Part shown: positions 46,601 to 53,993 of the stretch, one piece after another
Position numbering within the stretch: the stretch's first letter is position 1
Layout of the letters: the number at the start of each line of letters is the position of its first letter
From: Pseudomonas viridiflava
GTDB lineage: Bacteria > Pseudomonadota > Gammaproteobacteria > Pseudomonadales > Pseudomonadaceae
NCBI RefSeq assembly: GCF_900580675.1
Contig: NZ_UTBG01000186.1
Location: 124,001 to 188,000, forward strand
Direction: 5' to 3'
Length of the DNA stretch: 64,000 bases
Translations under genes and position numbers: made by a program
The notes under the pieces: model-generated
Told to the model about the DNA's origin: nothing
The model's input: the letters and a program-made list of their open reading frames with translations, nothing else
The model's database searches: none

Positions 46601-49429
46601 CCGGCCCGGGTAGAGGCCCTGCGTGAACTGTTGGATGAAGCGCTCGACCCGTCCGCCACCGGCCTGATCAAAAGCGACGGCGGCCGCGCGCTGAACATCG
46701 CCGAACTGGGCGCCGCCACGGCACAGTTGGATCAGCAAACGTCGCTGGACGACGAGATCGTCGAGATCTTCCTCGAAGAGGCGGTGGATATCCTCGACAG
46801 CGCCGGGCAGTCGCTCAAACGCTGGCTGCTGGAGCCCGACAACGCAGCGCCGTTGTCCTCGCTGCAACGCGACCTGCACACCCTCAAGGGCGGCGCGCGC
46901 ATGGCCGAAATCGGTCCGATTGGCGACCTGGCCCATGAGCTGGAATGCCTTTACGAAGGGCTGGTGGACCGCCGCTATAGCTACTCCCCCGAGCTGTCGC
47001 TGGTGCTGATGGCCAGCCATGAACGGCTGGCGTTGCAACTTGAAGAACTGCAACACCACCAGCCCTTGAGCGACAGCGCGGAACTGGTCGACAAGCTGCG
47101 CGCGCTGCGCCAGAGCGGCACCGCAGCGGCACCGGCGCAGGCGGCAGAAACCTCGAGCGCCGACCCGGAACTGCTGGATATTTTCCTCGAAGAAGCCGCC
47201 GATATTCTCGACAGCTCAGGCAGCGCATTGCTGCGCTGGCAGGCCGAGCCGAACAATCGCCAGGAAGTCGAAACCCTGCTGCGCGACCTGCACACCCTCA
47301 AGGGCGGCGCGCGTATGGTCGAGATCGGGCCGATTGGCGACCTGGCCCATGAGCTGGAATTTCTCTACGAAGGTCTGTCTGCCGGGTTGCTGGCGCCGTC
47401 GCCTGAGTTGTTTGCGTTGCTGCAAGGCTGCCACGACCGCCTGGCGCAGATGATCGATGCGGTGGCCGATGGGTTGCCGGTGGGGTCGGTGGACAAGCTG
47501 ATCGAGCGCATCAAAAGCCTGGTGCACCCCAGCGACGAACCGGTAGTGCCGTTGGCGTTGCCGACGGGCAAGGCCGAAGCGGCGGTGGACCCTGCGGCGG
47601 ACATGGTGAAAATCTCCGCGGATTTGCTCGACGACCTGGTCAACCTGGCCGGCGAAACCTCGATCTTTCGTGGCCGTATCGAGCAGCAGGTCAACGACGC
47701 GCGCATCGCCCTGATTGAAGTGGAAACCACCATCGAGCGCATGCGCGACCAACTGCGCCGCCTCGACAGCGAGACCCAGGGCCGTATCCTCAGCCGGCAG
47801 CAGGCCGAGGCCGAGCGCCTGGGCTACGAAGAATTCGACCCGCTGGAAATGGACCGCCATTCACAGTTGCAGCAGTTATCGCGTGCGCTGTCCGAATCGG
47901 CGTCCGACCTGCTCGATCTCAAGGACACCCTCGAGCGTCGCAACGGGGATGCCCACGACCTGTTGCAGCAGCAGGCGCGCATCAACACCGAATTGCAGGA
48001 AGGCCTGATGCGCACGCGCATGGTGCCGTTTGAACGCATGCTGCCGCGCCTCAAGCGCATCGTGCGGCAGGTGGCGGGCGAGTTGGGCAAGGACGTGGAA
48101 TTCGTGGTCGGCAATGCCGAGGGCGAAATGGACCGCAACGTGCTGGAACGCATGGCCGCGCCGCTGGAACACATGCTGCGCAACGCCGTCGACCATGGCC
48201 TGGAATCCCGCGAGGCGCGCCTGCTGGCGGGCAAGCCGGAGAAAGGTCGCATCAGCCTGGACCTGACCCACGAAGGCGGCGACATCGTGTTCGACATGCG
48301 CGACGACGGCGCCGGGGTGCCCCTGGACGCGGTGCGGCGCAAGGCGATCAAGCGCGGCCTGCTCGACCCCAATCAGGAGATCAGCGACCGCGACGTGTTG
48401 CAGTTCATCCTGCAGCCGGGCTTCTCCACAGCGGAAAAGATCACACAGATTTCCGGGCGCGGCGTGGGCATGGACGTGGTGCATGAAGAGGTGCGCCAGC
48501 TCGGCGGCTCGATGGTGATCGACTCGACGCCGGGCGAGGGCGTGCACTTTCGCATCCGTTTGCCGTTCACCGTGTCGGTCAACCGGGCGCTGATGGTGCA
48601 GTGCGCAGACGACCAATACGCGATCCCGCTCAACACCATCGAAGGCCTGGTGCGCGTGCTGCCCCATGAGCTGGCCGGGCATTACCAACAAAACCCGCCG
48701 CGCTATGAATATGCCGGCCAGCGCTATGAACTGTTTTACCTGGGCGACCTGCTGCACACCGTCGCCCGCCCGAAACTGCTTGGCCAGTACCAACCGGTGC
48801 CGGTGCTGCTGGTGCAATGCAACGAGCGGCGCGTGGCGGTGCACGTGGATGCCATGGCGGGTACGCGGGAGATTGTGGTCAAGGGCCTGGGCCCACAGTT
48901 TGCCGGGGTGCAGGGTTTGTCCGGCGCGACCATTCTCGGCGACGGCCGCGTGGTGCTGATCATCGATCTGCTCGCGCATATCCGCGCGCGGCAACCGGCC
49001 TTGCCGGCGCAGACGTTTGACGCGCCACTGATCCTCAACGACCCACTGAAAAAGCGCCCGTTGCTGGTGCTGGTGGTGGACGACTCGGTCACCGTGCGCA
49101 AAGTCACCAGCCGCCTGCTGGAGCGCAATGGCATGAACGTGCTGACCGCCAAGGACGGCATCGACGCCATCGCCGTGCTCGAAGAACACACCCCGGACCT
49201 GATGCTGCTCGACATTGAAATGCCGCGCATGGACGGCTTCGAAGTGGCGATCCAGGTGCGCAACGACCCACGGCTGATGCGCCTGCCGATCATCATGATC
49301 ACCTCGCGCACCGGCCAGAAACACCGCGACCGCGCCATGGCCATCGGCGTCAACGACTACCTGGGCAAGCCGTACCAGGAGTCGGTGCTGCTGGAAAGCA
49401 TCGCCTACTGGAGCAAGTCTCATGCTTGA
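43613..49429 (+). CDS. chpA: Hybrid chemotaxis histidine kinase ChpA (PilL)
   Basis: The 1938-residue kinase has a degenerate N-terminal Hpt-like region (CIHQVHG near residue 46). Four clear Hpt domains have histidines near 656, 789, 1089 and 1227 (HTLKGS/HTLKGG). Then come a dimerisation helix region, the CheA ATPase with the N-box HMLRNAVDHGLE and GRGVGMDVVHEEV, a CheW domain and a C-terminal receiver with LMLLDIEMPRMDG. The P. aeruginosa protein is about 2470 residues, so this one is shorter by roughly one to several phosphotransfer domains. The stop overlaps chpC by 8 bases. Confidence 0.95.
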   Translation: MVDRHDYVALEWVKGDIAETLKQARSALDTFVETGDGDALSECLACIHQVHGALQMVEFYGAALLAEEIEELALTLQAGHVSQRDESIRLLQQALGQLPLYLDRIHSARRDLPLVVLPLLNDLRSARGESLLSETSLFSPQLLSIAPLPDEALAQRMAPDLPEQLRQWHQLLLHALAGLLREDHGPSNLEDMARVFARLEALCQGAPLLPLWQVTSALVEGMLTGVIANSPSLRSLLKASDKELKRLLAQGIGGINRAAPDELLKSLLFYVAKVTRPTPRMQSLKERYGLDEALPDSAVVDAERARLAGPDRNAMGSVLGALCEELVRVKERLDLFVRSDRQHTGDLDALLAPLRQIADTLAVLGFGQPRKVIIDQLAVVLSLAQGQREPNDAVLMDVAGALLYVEATLAGMVGTVEPESREESRLPTTDLTQIHQLVIRESCQCLRQAKELVIDCVEAQWDRQRLESLPELLSQVRGALAMIPLPRAASLMRGCTDYVDEQLMAHDSPPSEDQLAHFADVISSLEYYLERMLQDPDAAGERVLDLAIQGLAALGYLPAEKPWRQALAAPDGVLSTEAAPSQSQFDALASPTSRLNPPAQQRPGSLLPPPPGEESIDDELREVFLEETDEVLEVLHRYLPNSADKTAQGEMRRAFHTLKGSGRMVRALVLAELAWAVENLLNRVLERSVALGPDVQQVLDEAVALLPELIADFAIDDQRQRDEVDALAARAHALASGTQAPAAEAHDPMLLEIFRNEAQSHLESLNHFLQQAAEHVPLQVSDELQRALHTLKGSAYMAGVLPIAELARPLDHLTREYKAHRLQLDLDEVELLLEAEGLFQRALRHLNDPLAPIKGAQDLISRTQSLLDQQLEALLHAPNTGLRVKRDPQLIADFLAQGMDILLDAESLLRRWQQHPGERQELTALLDELTTLGEGAHVADLYAIDELCEALLDLYGAVEESSLAVSERFFHEAEQAHEALISMLDQLAAGQEISPAPARVEALRELLDEALDPSATGLIKSDGGRALNIAELGAATAQLDQQTSLDDEIVEIFLEEAVDILDSAGQSLKRWLLEPDNAAPLSSLQRDLHTLKGGARMAEIGPIGDLAHELECLYEGLVDRRYSYSPELSLVLMASHERLALQLEELQHHQPLSDSAELVDKLRALRQSGTAAAPAQAAETSSADPELLDIFLEEAADILDSSGSALLRWQAEPNNRQEVETLLRDLHTLKGGARMVEIGPIGDLAHELEFLYEGLSAGLLAPSPELFALLQGCHDRLAQMIDAVADGLPVGSVDKLIERIKSLVHPSDEPVVPLALPTGKAEAAVDPAADMVKISADLLDDLVNLAGETSIFRGRIEQQVNDARIALIEVETTIERMRDQLRRLDSETQGRILSRQQAEAERLGYEEFDPLEMDRHSQLQQLSRALSESASDLLDLKDTLERRNGDAHDLLQQQARINTELQEGLMRTRMVPFERMLPRLKRIVRQVAGELGKDVEFVVGNAEGEMDRNVLERMAAPLEHMLRNAVDHGLESREARLLAGKPEKGRISLDLTHEGGDIVFDMRDDGAGVPLDAVRRKAIKRGLLDPNQEISDRDVLQFILQPGFSTAEKITQISGRGVGMDVVHEEVRQLGGSMVIDSTPGEGVHFRIRLPFTVSVNRALMVQCADDQYAIPLNTIEGLVRVLPHELAGHYQQNPPRYEYAGQRYELFYLGDLLHTVARPKLLGQYQPVPVLLVQCNERRVAVHVDAMAGTREIVVKGLGPQFAGVQGLSGATILGDGRVVLIIDLLAHIRARQPALPAQTFDAPLILNDPLKKRPLLVLVVDDSVTVRKVTSRLLERNGMNVLTAKDGIDAIAVLEEHTPDLMLLDIEMPRMDGFEVAIQVRNDPRLMRLPIIMITSRTGQKHRDRAMAIGVNDYLGKPYQESVLLESIAYWSKSHA

Positions 49430-49877
49430 CCACCGCGCCAGCCAACTCACCGGCCTGCTGCTGCCCCTGGCCGACCGCCACCTGGTGCTGCCCAACGTCG
49501 CCATCGCCGAGCTGATCGACTTCCAGCGTGGCGAACCGGCCAGCGATGCACCGCCGTGGTACCTGCGACAGGTCACGTGGCGTGATCGGCAACTGCCGCT
49601 GATCAGCTTCGAAGCGGTGTGCGGTGAGGCCAGCGTGACCGGTGAGCGCTCGCGGATCGTGGTGTTGAACGCTTTAGGTGGGCGGCCGACGTTGAAGTTT
49701 ATTGCGCTGGTGATCCAGGGGATTCCGCGCTCGTACAAGCTCGACAGCCAGTTGAGTTACGTCGACGTGCCGCTGTGCCCGCTGGAACTGGCGGCGGTGC
49801 AAGTGGGCGAACATGTGGCGAAGGTGCCTGACCTTATGGGGCTGGAAGCCTTATTGGTAGAGTCCGGCCTGGCCTGA
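49422..49877 (+). CDS. chpC: CheW-like protein ChpC
   Basis: The 151-residue protein is a single CheW domain (LLLPLADRHLVLPNVAIAELIDF at the start, YLRQVTWRDRQLPLISFEAV in the middle). It is a second adaptor, linking further receptors to ChpA. It follows chpA directly; in P. aeruginosa chpB, a CheB-type methylesterase, lies between them and is missing here. It is the last gene of the operon. Confidence 0.9.
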   Translation: MLDHRASQLTGLLLPLADRHLVLPNVAIAELIDFQRGEPASDAPPWYLRQVTWRDRQLPLISFEAVCGEASVTGERSRIVVLNALGGRPTLKFIALVIQGIPRSYKLDSQLSYVDVPLCPLELAAVQVGEHVAKVPDLMGLEALLVESGLA

Positions 49878-49898
49878 CCCTAAGCCTTGTGAAGATCC

Positions 49899-49990
49899 CA
49901 TGTGGGAACTGGCTTGCCTGCGATGGCGGCTTGTCAGTCACTGCATCAACAACTGAGCCACCGCTATCGCAGGCAAGCCAGCTCCCACAC
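49899..49990. repeat. REPIN, GCTGGCTTGCC type
   Basis: CATGTGGGAACTGGCTTGCC faces the inverse GGCAAGCCAGCTCCCACAC across about 45 bases. One arm has GAACTGG in place of GAGCTGG. It lies just past chpC. Confidence 0.9.
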
Positions 49991-50013
49991 TGAACTGTGC
50001 CCGGCCCAAGATC

Positions 50014-50166
50014 TCAATCAATCCGCGCAAACCGCTCGATCACTGGCTGCTCCCGATGCTCGGCCTGCCACAAATCGTAGGCACTTTGCATCGACAGCCA
50101 CAGCCGCGCAGTGCTCACGCCAGCCCGTTCAAGCCTCACGGCCAGATCCGGGCTGACCGGTGCTGA
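50014..50166 (-). pseudogene. C-terminal remnant of a HigA-family antitoxin
   Basis: The minus strand encodes SPDLAVRLERAGVSTARLWLSMQSAYDLWQAE in part, followed by HREQPVIERFARID and a stop. This is the end of an XRE-type HigA antitoxin (family pattern SxDxAxRLExxxGxSxxxWLxxQxxYDLxxA). The N-terminal half, with the DNA-binding helix-turn-helix, is missing. Upstream the frame passes after about 20 bases into an inverted repeat at 50188–50323. No HigB toxin gene is present nearby. An in-frame ATG at 50268 lies inside the repeat, so a short chimeric product is possible but unlikely to bind DNA. Confidence 0.72.
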
Positions 50167-50187
50167 ATATCTTGTCGGAATATTATC

Positions 50188-50323
50188 TGTGGCGAGCGGG
50201 CTTGCCCCGCGTTGGGCTGCGCAGCAGCCCCAAAACCTACCGACTCTCATACACCTGACACACCTCATTTACCTTACTGGGGCCGCTTCGCAGCCCAACG
50301 CGGGGCAAGCCCGCTCGCCACAG
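50188..50323. repeat. Long inverted repeat, second repeat family
   Basis: TGTGGCGAGCGGGCTTGCCCCGCGTTGGGCTGCGCAGCAGCCCC faces GGGGCCGCTTCGCAGCCCAACGCGGGGCAAGCCCGCTCGCCACA across about 50 bases. It is the second copy of the element at 6297–6440 and abuts the HigA remnant. Confidence 0.88.
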
Positions 50324-50395
50324 GAAGCTCTTTTTCCTTGAGGGCTGTGCCTGGCCTTCGGATTTTTCCTGCAAGATTTTGGGCCGTGCATGAAC

Positions 50396-50424
50396 TTGTC
50401 GAGTGCTTTCTGTGGGCCTAGTCT
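50396..50424 (+). promoter_or_regulatory. Candidate promoter of the DUF6124 leader
   Basis: TTGTCG (50396–50401) and TAGTCT (50419–50424) are exactly 17 bases apart. A transcript would start near 50431, about 240 bases before the first codon of the DUF6124 gene. Confidence 0.5.
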
Positions 50425-50430
50425 TCGTCT

Positions 50431-50516
50431 TGTCATCGAAAAACGGTGACACGGACGTGCAAGTCCGGTTACATATCGGCGCACCAACGCCCATAGCCAT
50501 TCAACGGGCGTTTTTT
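50431..50516 (+). ncRNA. Candidate leader/small RNA ending in a terminator
   Basis: A hairpin (GTGAC/GTTAC outer helix, GGAC-GTGCAA-GTCC inner helix, 50446–50472) is followed by a terminator stem AACGCCC/GGGCGTT (50486–50512) with six T residues. The predicted product is about 85 nt. It may be a free small RNA, or an attenuator whose read-through reaches the gene at 50673. I do not recognise it as a named RNA family. Confidence 0.5.
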
Positions 50517-50536
50517 ATGCCTGCTGTATTTGTTAT

Positions 50537-50614
50537 GGCGGCTGTGCGTGGGAGATCTCTTGGGGTCTGCCGGGGTCCGATATGCCCGGTCTTGCACACC
50601 TGCGCACGGCTGCC
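50537..50614 (+). promoter_or_regulatory. Structured 5' leader element before DUF6124 gene
   Basis: GGCGGCTGTGCG (50537–50548) can pair over 12 bases with CGCACGGCTGCC (50603–50614), with two G–U pairs. The helix encloses a second one, GCCGGG (50569–50574) with CCCGGT (50585–50590). The ribosome-binding site follows about 45 bases later. The design resembles a regulatory mRNA leader; no ligand can be proposed. Confidence 0.5.
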
Positions 50615-50672
50615 ACCCTTTCGCGTGCAAGCGGATGAGGGCAGCCTCCATCACATATCGGAGCTGTAAATC

Positions 50673-50912
50673 ATGGCCAAACCTACGCCCAATCCGCCCC
50701 TCTTCACCGTTAACCCCCACCAAAACACCGAAGCCCTGCTGGTCAACGCCAGCGAAACCCTGTCCTCGCTTAACGCTATGACCTGCAATATGGCCTTCGA
50801 CCTGAACGCCTCCCAGCGCGCAATCATGCTCGGCATCCAGCAAATGGCCGAGCTGGGTCAGTTGCTCGTCGATAGAGCGTTGGAGCAGGTCAGCCCGGCG
50901 CCGGTAGGTTGA
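50673..50912 (+). CDS. DUF6124 family small protein
   Basis: The 79-residue protein has a disordered N-terminus (MAKPTPNPPLFTVNP) and a helical core with the DUF6124 pattern TEALLVNASETLSSLNAM…ALEQVSP. These proteins occur in many copies in Pseudomonas genomes and their function is unknown. CGGAG lies 9 bases before the ATG. The leader described at 50431–50614 precedes it. No partner gene is adjacent. Confidence 0.85.
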   Translation: MAKPTPNPPLFTVNPHQNTEALLVNASETLSSLNAMTCNMAFDLNASQRAIMLGIQQMAELGQLLVDRALEQVSPAPVG

Positions 50913-50957
50913 ATCGGCTCCTGTTTGGGACCGCTATCTAACAGATACCACCGAACA

Positions 50958-51049
50958 AGTGTGGGAGCTGGCTTGCCTGCGATGGCGACCTGTCAGTCAA
51001 TATCTTCATAGCTGACTCAACGCCATCGCAGGCAAGCCAGCGCCCACAT
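50958..51049. repeat. REPIN, GCTGGCTTGCC type
   Basis: TGTGGGAGCTGGCTTGCCTGCGATGG faces the inverse CCATCGCAGGCAAGCCAGCGCCCACA across about 40 bases. It lies between the DUF6124 gene and the mdcA promoter region. Confidence 0.9.
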
Positions 51050-51092
51050 TTCGATCTTCATTTGGCGGGAACTGAGTGTTTGCTGATGGTCC

Positions 51093-51109
51093 GTTACTCC
51101 AGCCGTAAC
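51093..51109 (+). promoter_or_regulatory. Candidate MdcR binding site upstream of mdcA
   Basis: GTTAC-TCCAGCC-GTAAC is an inverted repeat with a T-N11-A core, the pattern bound by LysR-type regulators, 81 bp before the mdcA start. MdcR, encoded at the far end of the locus, is the obvious candidate regulator. The assignment is inference. Confidence 0.4.
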
Positions 51110-51189
51110 AGTTCACCATTGAGCTTGATTGATACCCCCCCGTTTCACTCCTAAGGTACAGCCCACGACAGCAAACCCGTGGAGCGACC

Positions 51190-52860
51190 ATGACAACAAT
51201 AACTACCCCCGACTCGCGCTGGACGCGGCGGCGCGACGAGAAGCAGCGGCGCCTCGGGCTGGTCAAAAAATACGCAGACGGGGCGGTGCTGCCCAGCGAC
51301 AAGATCGTCGAGGCCCTGGAAGCGCTGATCCTCCCCGGCGACCGCGTGGTGCTGGAGGGCAACAACCAGAAGCAGGCCGACTTCCTCTCGCGCTCGCTGG
51401 CCAAGGCCGACCCGGCCAAGCTCCACGATTTGCACATGATCATGCCCAGCGTCGGGCGTTCCGAGCACCTGGATCTGTTTGAAAAGGGCATCGCCCGCAA
51501 GCTGGATTTCTCCTTTGCCGGCACCCAATCCCTGCGCATCAGCCAGTTGCTCGAAGACGGCCTGCTGGAAATCGGCGCGATTCACACTTACATCGAACTC
51601 TATGCGCGGCTGGTGGTGGACCTGATCCCCAACGTGGTGCTCTCCGCCGGGTTCATGGCCGACCGCGCCGGCAATATCTACACCGGCGCCAGCACCGAAG
51701 ACACCCCGGCGCTGATCGAACCCGCCGCCTTCAGCGACGGCATCGTGATCGTGCAGGTCAACCAGTTGGTCGACGATGTCACGGATCTGCCCCGCGTCGA
51801 CATCCCCGCCAGTTGGGTGGATTTTGTGGTGGTGGCCGACAAGCCGTTCTACATCGAGCCGCTGTTCACCCGCGACCCGCGCCACATCAAGCCGGTGCAC
51901 GTGCTGATGGCGATGATGGCGATCCGTGGCATCTACGAAAAACACAATGTGCAGTCGCTGAACCACGGCATCGGTTTCAACACCGCCGCCATCGAATTGA
52001 TCCTGCCGACCTACGGCGAATCCCTCGGCCTCAAAGGCAAAATCTGCCGCAACTGGACCCTCAACCCGCACCCGACGCTGATCCCCGCCATCGAAAGCGG
52101 CTGGGTCGAAAGCGTGCATTGCTTCGGCACCGAGCTGGGTATGGAGAACTACATTGCCGCGCGCCCGGACGTGTTCTTCACCGGCCGCGACGGTTCGATG
52201 CGCTCCAACCGGATGTTCTGCCAGCTGGCCGGCCAATACGCGGTGGACCTGTTTATCGGCGCCACCCTGCAGGTCGACGGTGACGGGCATTCCTCCACCG
52301 TGACCCGTGGTCGCCTTGCCGGTTTTGGCGGCGCACCGAACATGGGCCACGACCCGCGCGGTCGCCGCCATGGCACCCCGGCCTGGCTGGACATGCGCCA
52401 CGACGACGCGCCCGAAGCCTTGCTCGAACGCGGCAAAAAGCTCGTGGTGCAAATGGTCGAGACCTTCCAGGAGGGCGGCAAACCCACTTTCGTCGACACC
52501 CTCGACGCGGTTGAAGTCGCACGTAAAAGCGGCATGCCGCTGGCGCCGATCATGATCTACGGCGACGACGTAACCCACCTGCTGACCGAAGAAGGCATCG
52601 CCTACCTGTACAAGGCGCGTTCGCTGGAAGAGCGCCAGGCCATGATTGCCGCCGTCGCGGGCGTCACCGCCATCGGCATGCGCCACAACCCCAAGGATAC
52701 CGCGCGCATGCGCCGCGAAGGCCTGATCGCCTTGCCCGAAGACCTCGGCATCCGCCGCACCGACGCCACACGCGAGCTGTTGGCCGCCAAGAGCGTGGCC
52801 GACCTCGTGGACTGGTCCGGTGGCCTGTACAACCCGCCCGCCAAATTCAGGAGCTGGTAA
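51190..52860 (+). CDS. mdcA: Malonate decarboxylase alpha subunit MdcA
   Basis: The 556-residue subunit is the acetyl-S-ACP:malonate ACP transferase. It swaps malonate for acetate on the carrier protein MdcC, starting the biotin-independent decarboxylation of malonate to acetate and CO2. Characteristic segments include VVLEGNNQKQADFLSRSLA and GADLFIGATLQVDGDGHSSTVT-like VDLFIGATLQVDGDGHSS, with GFGGAPNMGHDPRGRRHG following. It heads the mdcABCDEGH operon and abuts mdcB (stop and start adjoin). Confidence 0.96.
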   Translation: MTTITTPDSRWTRRRDEKQRRLGLVKKYADGAVLPSDKIVEALEALILPGDRVVLEGNNQKQADFLSRSLAKADPAKLHDLHMIMPSVGRSEHLDLFEKGIARKLDFSFAGTQSLRISQLLEDGLLEIGAIHTYIELYARLVVDLIPNVVLSAGFMADRAGNIYTGASTEDTPALIEPAAFSDGIVIVQVNQLVDDVTDLPRVDIPASWVDFVVVADKPFYIEPLFTRDPRHIKPVHVLMAMMAIRGIYEKHNVQSLNHGIGFNTAAIELILPTYGESLGLKGKICRNWTLNPHPTLIPAIESGWVESVHCFGTELGMENYIAARPDVFFTGRDGSMRSNRMFCQLAGQYAVDLFIGATLQVDGDGHSSTVTRGRLAGFGGAPNMGHDPRGRRHGTPAWLDMRHDDAPEALLERGKKLVVQMVETFQEGGKPTFVDTLDAVEVARKSGMPLAPIMIYGDDVTHLLTEEGIAYLYKARSLEERQAMIAAVAGVTAIGMRHNPKDTARMRREGLIALPEDLGIRRTDATRELLAAKSVADLVDWSGGLYNPPAKFRSW

Positions 52861-53694
52861 ATGCGCGCCCTCAAACTGCATGAACTGAGCCTCGCCGACC
52901 GGCTCGCGGACATGGCCGTCGATGCGTTGATCGATGAGGCTGACCTGTCGCCAAAACCTGCCCTGGTCGACCGCCGCGGCAATGGCGCCCACAGCGATTT
53001 GCACCTGGGCCTGATGCACGCGTCGGCGTTGTCGCTGTGGCCGATGTTCAAGGAAATGGCTGAAGCCGCGATTGAAGTCGGTGAAGTGGGCTTGCCGCTG
53101 CGCGAAGCCCTCGGGCGTATCGGCCGTGAAGGCGAGCAGGCGATGCTCCTCACCACCAACGGCGTGAACACCCATCGCGGCGCGATCTGGGCGCTGGGGT
53201 TGCTGACCGCCGCCGCCGCCCTGGAACCACGCGCCGTCACGCTGACCGCCGCCAAACTGGCCCTGCTCAACGACCGCTACGCCCCGCAACCGATGAGCCA
53301 CGGTGCTCAAGTTGCGCAACGCTACGGCGCGCGCGGTGCCCGCGAAGAAGCCCAACTAGGCTTCCCGTCCGTGATGCAACGCGGCCTGCCGCAACTGCAC
53401 AGAAGCCGCCAGCAGAACGCCGGTGAACAGAACGCGCGCCTGGATGCCTTGCTCGCGATCATGACCGACCTCGCCGACACCTGCGTGCTCTACCGCGCCG
53501 GCACCGAAGGCTTGCAGGCCATGCAACGCGGCGCGCAAGCCGTGCTGGATGCGGGCGGCAGCGCGACCCTCACCGGGCGTCGCCAACTGCACGCGCTCGA
53601 CCAGCAACTGCTGGCGCTGAATGCCTCCCCCGGTGGCGCCGCCGACCTGTTGGCCGCCTGCCTGTTTATCGACCGCCTCGACGGAGCGCTGTGA
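52861..53694 (+). CDS. mdcB: Triphosphoribosyl-dephospho-CoA synthase MdcB
   Basis: The 277-residue CitG-family enzyme makes the 2'-(5''-triphosphoribosyl)-3'-dephospho-CoA precursor of the MdcC prosthetic group from ATP and dephospho-CoA. [21 protein letters not shown] and [18 protein letters not shown] are the family signatures. It starts directly after mdcA and overlaps mdcC by one base (TGATG). Confidence 0.95.
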   Translation: MRALKLHELSLADRLADMAVDALIDEADLSPKPALVDRRGNGAHSDLHLGLMHASALSLWPMFKEMAEAAIEVGEVGLPLREALGRIGREGEQAMLLTTNGVNTHRGAIWALGLLTAAAALEPRAVTLTAAKLALLNDRYAPQPMSHGAQVAQRYGARGAREEAQLGFPSVMQRGLPQLHRSRQQNAGEQNARLDALLAIMTDLADTCVLYRAGTEGLQAMQRGAQAVLDAGGSATLTGRRQLHALDQQLLALNASPGGAADLLAACLFIDRLDGAL

Positions 53695-53993
53695 TGGAAA
53701 CCTTATCCTTTGAATTCCCCGCCGGGCAGCCGCCCAAAGGCCGCGCACTGGTGGGTTGTGTTGGCTCGGGCGACCTGGAAGTGCTGCTGGAACCGGGCAC
53801 GCCTGGCACGCTGACCATCCAGGTGCAGACCTCGGTGAATGGCGCTGAGCAACGCTGGCAGCATCTGTTCGAACGTATCTTCCAGGAGCACACGCCACCC
53901 GCCCTGAACATTGATATCCACGATTTCGGCGCCACCCCCGGCGTGGTGCGCTTGCGCCTGGAGCAAGGTTTCGAGGAGATCGGCCATGACTGA
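53694..53993 (+). CDS. mdcC: Malonate decarboxylase acyl carrier protein MdcC
   Basis: The 99-residue delta subunit is the acyl carrier. The prosthetic-group serine lies in the GSGDLEVLLEP segment near residue 26. It carries acetyl and malonyl groups between the active sites of MdcA and MdcD/E. The ATG at 53694 overlaps the mdcB stop; a GTG three bases earlier is in frame but unneeded. It overlaps mdcD by 8 bases. Confidence 0.95.
   Translation: METLSFEFPAGQPPKGRALVGCVGSGDLEVLLEPGTPGTLTIQVQTSVNGAEQRWQHLFERIFQEHTPPALNIDIHDFGATPGVVRLRLEQGFEEIGHD

Noticed and set aside
50403-50669. An 88-codon frame across the DUF6124 leader
   Set aside because: It runs through a terminator and a 12-bp helix, ends just before the DUF6124 start, and the peptide resembles no family. 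RNA structure explains the region better.
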